64,000 bases of DNA from positions 7,626,001 to 7,690,000 of the forward strand of contig NC_079889.1 in the NCBI RefSeq assembly GCF_029227915.1, read 5' to 3'. A program made the position numbers and the translations under genes. Shown here piece after piece: positions 57,536 through 64,000 of this stretch. The DNA is from Hydractinia symbiolongicarpus. Taxonomy: Eukaryota; Cnidaria; Hydrozoa; Anthoathecata; Hydractiniidae. Every line of letters starts with the position of its first letter. Position 1 is the stretch's first letter. The notes beneath the pieces are model-generated. The model was given only the letters and a program-made list of their open reading frames with translations, ran no database searches and was not told the DNA's origin.

Positions 57536-58463
57536 TCGAATCTGTGAACCATACTTGAGATTTCTTTAAACTACCACCATCTCCCTCAAAATATTACTTA
57601 CCTCATATTGTCATATTGTGACAGATGCCATGCTAATATTCTTACAGACACATTTCTTACATAACTGATTGCAATTGAAAGAAGTTTATTTCAAGTCGAC
57701 AGCTTGTCGCCCTTGCAATTCAAAATAAAAAACTTTATTACTGTGATTTCATATGAGAAAATCAAATGTATCGGATGTGCGTACGATAAATCACTCCAGC
57801 CAAACATTAGTTTCGATTTACGGACAATGCCTTCGCAAAACGACAACCAAAACCTTTGTCACGCATTTCAAAGTGGGTTTACTGGGCAGATGTGATCCTC
57901 AGAGTCGACAAATGCAAAACTTTTGGCATGAGAAAATCTTTGAGCAATTCAATATGAGCCTGTTTTATTGTAAACAATCAACGTATTCCCGCGGTAAAAG
58001 AAACTGAAACGTTTAGGTACGTGGGAAAAGATTTTTTGTTTAACATAAACACTGAATTTGTAAAAAATTCAAATAAAAATCAAATCAAAATGAAAAATGA
58101 AAAAATCTGAAGCCATTGAATAAAATATTTAAGTAGTAACAAATATGTCCAGTCAAAACTCAACCTCGTCCACAGGGATTTTTGCCTTTTTTTAAATCAA
58201 GGACAGCGGCGAAAAAGACCCTGGTACAAGCTGGTGAGTTTTGTAATGCGATTGGATTACATCCGACATAGATAATTTATTCGCGCGTCATATTATATGC
58301 AACGATTTACTATAATGATGGCGGATTTTGTTACAAAAACATTAAACATAAGAGGATTCCTGAATATGAGAAATGTTCAAAAAGATTGACCAAAAACACG
58401 GTGAGCCAAACAGTAAATATCTTTATGAAAGGTGGTATTTTGGTAGATTTTTATGTTTCTTTT

Positions 58464-59253
58464 TTAACCCTATTTGGTATGGGCGTTTTTGGCCCTTGTA
58501 AGTATTGGGGGCATAAAGTGCCGGAGGGCTGTAATTTTTCTTCAGTTTGGTTTTAAAGAAGCCTCAATATGTTATAACGTAATTAGTGACAAAATATTTA
58601 GGTTGACACGTCAACACAGGAAGTGATGACGTCATAATGAGACAATAGTCAAAGAAAATGTCTTTCTTGGAAATTCACGTGTGTTTTCTTTTTTAATACT
58701 ATTTAAAGTACTAGTCATTAAAAAAAGTAATGTAAGAATGAAAGATATTATTTGGAACATTTGCAGATGTTATGAAGAAAAAGAATTTCTCTTAGGAGAA
58801 AATGGAAATCGATCAGAATTTAAATCTTCAATAAATTTTTTTGAAAAATCGATATTAGAGAACTTTAGTGTTAGTAGCTGTCATGGACGAAAACTTGGTA
58901 TATCTATTAGCACTTATGTCAGTAACTACTCAATCGAGACAATTTGGATTCACATGTGACAAAATGTCCTATGACGTCAGCATATGACAATAGAAATAAA
59001 GAAATAAGAAATTACAAATATTCTAGTGTGTAAATTACCAATATACCAATATGTACCAATATATATATAGAAAAAATTGATATGACCACCTGTCAATAAA
59101 GGACAAAGTGACATAGACAGAACAATTTTTGGATTTTTTTTTCTAGAACTCTATTAAAAGTTGGGAAAAGTCACAAAAATTCAAGGATTTTCATTCGGTA
59201 TTTAAAAGGTGATGAGACTTTAAAAATGCCGCCCCCCTACCAAATAGGCTTAA
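58464..59253. mobile_element. piggyBac-like MITE with TTAA target duplications
   Basis: TTAA at 58464-58467 and 59250-59253 flank inverted ends CCCTATTTGGTATGGGCG and (inverse) GCCTATTTGGTAGGGGGG. TTAA duplication and CCC-type ends are the piggyBac hallmarks. 782 bp between the TTAA sites; the internal frame (58681-58959) resembles no transposase. A damaged relative lies at 20372-21065. Confidence 0.75.
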
Positions 59254-59528
59254 AACTTTTTAAGAAACATGACTTTGGCCATTGAGCTAGCTGGATGAGA
59301 AAAGACATATAGCTAGTTAGCTATCTCGCTAACATGTACATACACAGGCGTAATAAGACATTACTAAATAAAATAAATCTATTTTTTATTCTTTTTTCTA
59401 ATAAAAAGAACAGCTAAATGAATCTTCCAATTTTGAACAAATGATGTGGCTACTTAACAGCAATTTTAAAGTTTTGTTGGTCTGCCATGTTTAGCTAGCT
59501 AGCAAACACATCACACTTACCTACCTTA

Positions 59529-62321
<2,793 letters not shown>

Positions 62322-62711
62322 ATGAAGTCAATTCCGAAATTCTTGTGTCTGTTCATACTGACCATCAAGTACAAAACAATTGAGAGTAAAAGTATAACGA
62401 ACGAAAATGAAGGCAGCTTAATGCAAGTTGATCAACAAAAGTACGGTATTTCGGCATGCCTTATGGTAAAAGAAAAGAAAATATTAAAAGTTAAAGAATG
62501 TCCAGGCGGCAATGTGGAAATTGAAGTCAACATTTGTGTTGGTTTCTGTCCATCATACACATTGCCTACAAATCCTCTGCTGTACTGTTTTTCACGATGC
62601 ATTGCAGATGGATACGATGATGTGAAACTGAGTTGCGGTGGGAAAGATATTTTGACTTACCAAGTCATCAAGTCGTGCAAGTGTTCTAAGAAAAGGTGTC
62701 GCGAATTGTAA
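62322..62711 (+). CDS. Secreted cystine-knot (CTCK/glycoprotein-hormone-like) protein
   Basis: Intact 129-residue frame from ATG 62322. Residues 6-15 (KFLCLFILTI) form a short hydrophobic signal-like segment, with cleavage likely in the Ser/Thr/Asn-rich stretch that follows. Ten cysteines lie after it: 46, 60, 72, 76, 89, 93, 105, 119, 121, 126. CVGFC (72-76) is the C-x-G-x-C and CKC (119-121) the C-x-C that form a cystine-knot ring. Spacing and the VKLSCGGKD...SCKC ending resemble the DAN/bursicon/glycoprotein-hormone class of extracellular ligands and antagonists. The exact subfamily is undetermined. AATAAA lies at 62782-62787, 70 bp after the stop. The gene may have an untranslated upstream exon. 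Confidence 0.75.
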   Translation: MKSIPKFLCLFILTIKYKTIESKSITNENEGSLMQVDQQKYGISACLMVKEKKILKVKECPGGNVEIEVNICVGFCPSYTLPTNPLLYCFSRCIADGYDDVKLSCGGKDILTYQVIKSCKCSKKRCREL

Positions 62712-62750
62712 TAGCGCAAATTGTAATAGCGCAAATTGTAATAGCGAAAC
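62701..62750. repeat. Three-copy 16-bp tandem repeat overlapping the stop codon
   Basis: Units of GCG(CA)AATTGTAATA at about 62700, 62715 and 62731. The first supplies the last codons and TAA of the cystine-knot gene, so repeat slippage could not extend the protein without losing that stop. Confidence 0.8.
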
Positions 62751-62781
62751 AATATTTTCTGAGTTAATCTTGACATGTAGC

Positions 62782-62787
62782 AATAAA
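62782..62787 (+). terminator. Polyadenylation signal AATAAA
   Basis: Canonical hexamer 70 bp downstream of the cystine-knot stop codon, followed by a TGTGTATGTTTGTGTG downstream element (about 62799-62816). Confidence 0.6.
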
Positions 62788-62819
62788 ATATACCGATGTA
62801 TGTGTATGTTTGTGTGTTA

Positions 62820-64000
62820 GAGAGAGTTTTTAAAAATTTGGCAGCAACGAGAATAAGAAGTAACAATGAAAAAACGAAAACAAAAATCATTTGATTGGTA
62901 CTTAACATTGTTGGTTTGGATTTCCGTAATCCAACGCTGTTAGCGCACTTTATAACCAACTACGTACTGAATTTGTGTGACGTTGAAACTGAACGTTCCA
63001 GCACAATTGTATATTATTTAAAAAAGCACGAAAATAGCATGGGGTCAAAGGTTTACTAATCGCGTACGTACACACATACGTACAATATTATGATTGAACC
63101 TATAACCCTTTATGCATTAATAATTTTATTTTGAGTGCGTCCACGTACGATGCGTTTTTCTGAAGTTGTATATCATGGTTAAAAATCATCCCATTTTTAT
63201 TTGATTTTTTTATAAAGAAATGACTGTAATGAAGAAAAATGATCGAAAAATGATCAAAAAAAAGGTGACAAGCATCGTAAAAAATTTTAAAAATGATTTA
63301 AAAGTTGTTAAAAAAATGAGAATGATGATTGACTTCTACCTTGGAGAAACAGTATCGTAAAACGTGCACTGTAAATGGTACATTTGCGTGCTTCGTCATG
63401 GACAGACGCGCATCAAATTAACCATACGAGATAAAATATCGCACTTATTTACAAGTAGTGTAATGTTAGAATATAGTAATTCAAAAATTTCAATCAATAT
63501 CGTGTGTTATTTAGTTTCTTAAAGAAAAGGAAATCTATTAGAAGGCAAATATGTAATTCACTGTATTTTATATTTCCTACTTAACTTACCACATTTCCTC
63601 AAATGTACGCCTGGGTTATTATTATTTTTATGCTGTTAAAAAATTTGCGCTTGTTCGAGAAAAAGCACTTGAAAGAGAGGGCTACTTAAAGTCTTTGAAA
63701 TTCAACATTCCATTGAAAGAACCCAGATCACAAACTAACCAAATAAATATTTCTAGCTGACTTATTCGAAAAAAATAAATAAATAATCATTTTGTTTTTC
63801 TAAACACCAAAAACCGCCCTGGGTACTTATTTTAGGTGAGCGCCTTTAAAACGCGCTAAATAGAGGAAATACAGTACTTAAATGCTAACGTAACTTTTTG
63901 TTTAAATTGTGGAAAAGAATAATCGAATACAACCCGCAGTTGCTTCAAAAGATTTAGAGTTTCCGATTGTGTAACTCACATTTCATTTTTTTCATTTTTG
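62820..64000. other. Intergenic, nothing recognised
   Basis: A/T-rich; no coding sequence, RNA gene or repeat supported. Confidence 0.4.

Noticed and set aside
57288-57569. 93-codon plus-strand frame
   Set aside because: Spans the SINE head and the TTC microsatellite (poly-Phe); not a gene.
62592-62959. Minus-strand frames opposite the cystine-knot gene
   Set aside because: Shadows of the real gene and of the 16-bp tandem repeat.

Overview
This window looks like animal nuclear DNA, most likely from a cnidarian and possibly a hydrozoan. It is strongly A/T-rich and has spliced genes with GT..AG introns, tRNA-derived SINEs, Helitrons, DIRS-type tyrosine-recombinase retroelements, piggyBac- and Tigger-like MITEs, and a CR1/L2-type LINE remnant. 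The assignment rests on the family mix and remembered protein resemblances; no search was run.

Layout. Positions 1-3.8 kb hold a gene-dense, less A/T-rich block resembling an integrated polinton-like DNA virus or large self-synthesising element, running off the left edge. At least seven tightly packed genes are visible, and the three longest towards the left each carry one disabling change. Positions 4.8-5.2 kb hold a 182-bp tandem repeat. At 7.6-8.5 kb there is a decayed DIRS element on the minus strand. At 9.2-13 kb a possible unrecognised multi-exon gene remnant is broken up by three short Helitrons, two head-to-tail and one inverted. At 17.6-20.3 kb lies a dead copy of a zinc-finger/cGAS-like gene. 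Positions 21-30 kb probably belong to one large CACTA/Tnp2-like DNA transposon: arrays of GACGTC palindromes at both ends, a broken transposase, accessory exons, and nested SINE and Helitron insertions. Positions 30-31.7 kb hold Gypsy gag and SINE fragments. A second DIRS element occupies about 31.9-35.9 kb with a Tigger MITE inside it. Positions 40.2-43.9 kb hold the apparently intact zinc-finger/cGAS-like gene. At 46.4-51.1 kb there is a MITE cluster, a LINE fragment and an AACGTT-palindrome element. At 58.5-59.2 kb there is a piggyBac-like MITE, followed by 106 TA units. At 62.3 kb there is an intact secreted cystine-knot protein gene.

Host genes. Only two loci look like intact host genes. 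The first (41225-43941) encodes four C2H2 fingers fused to a Mab-21/cGAS-type nucleotidyltransferase with all metal-binding acids present. It is a candidate innate-immune cGAS-like receptor, with a degraded paralogue about 23 kb upstream on the same strand. The second (62322-62711) encodes a small extracellular cystine-knot protein. Almost everything else recognisable is mobile-element material in various stages of decay.

The most interesting signals are the zinc-finger/cGAS-like fusion with its mosaic pattern of divergence between paralogues; the viral-like block with a palindromic 16-bp bidirectional spacer and overlapping ESCRT late-domain motifs; and the two families of repeats built from dense short palindromes.
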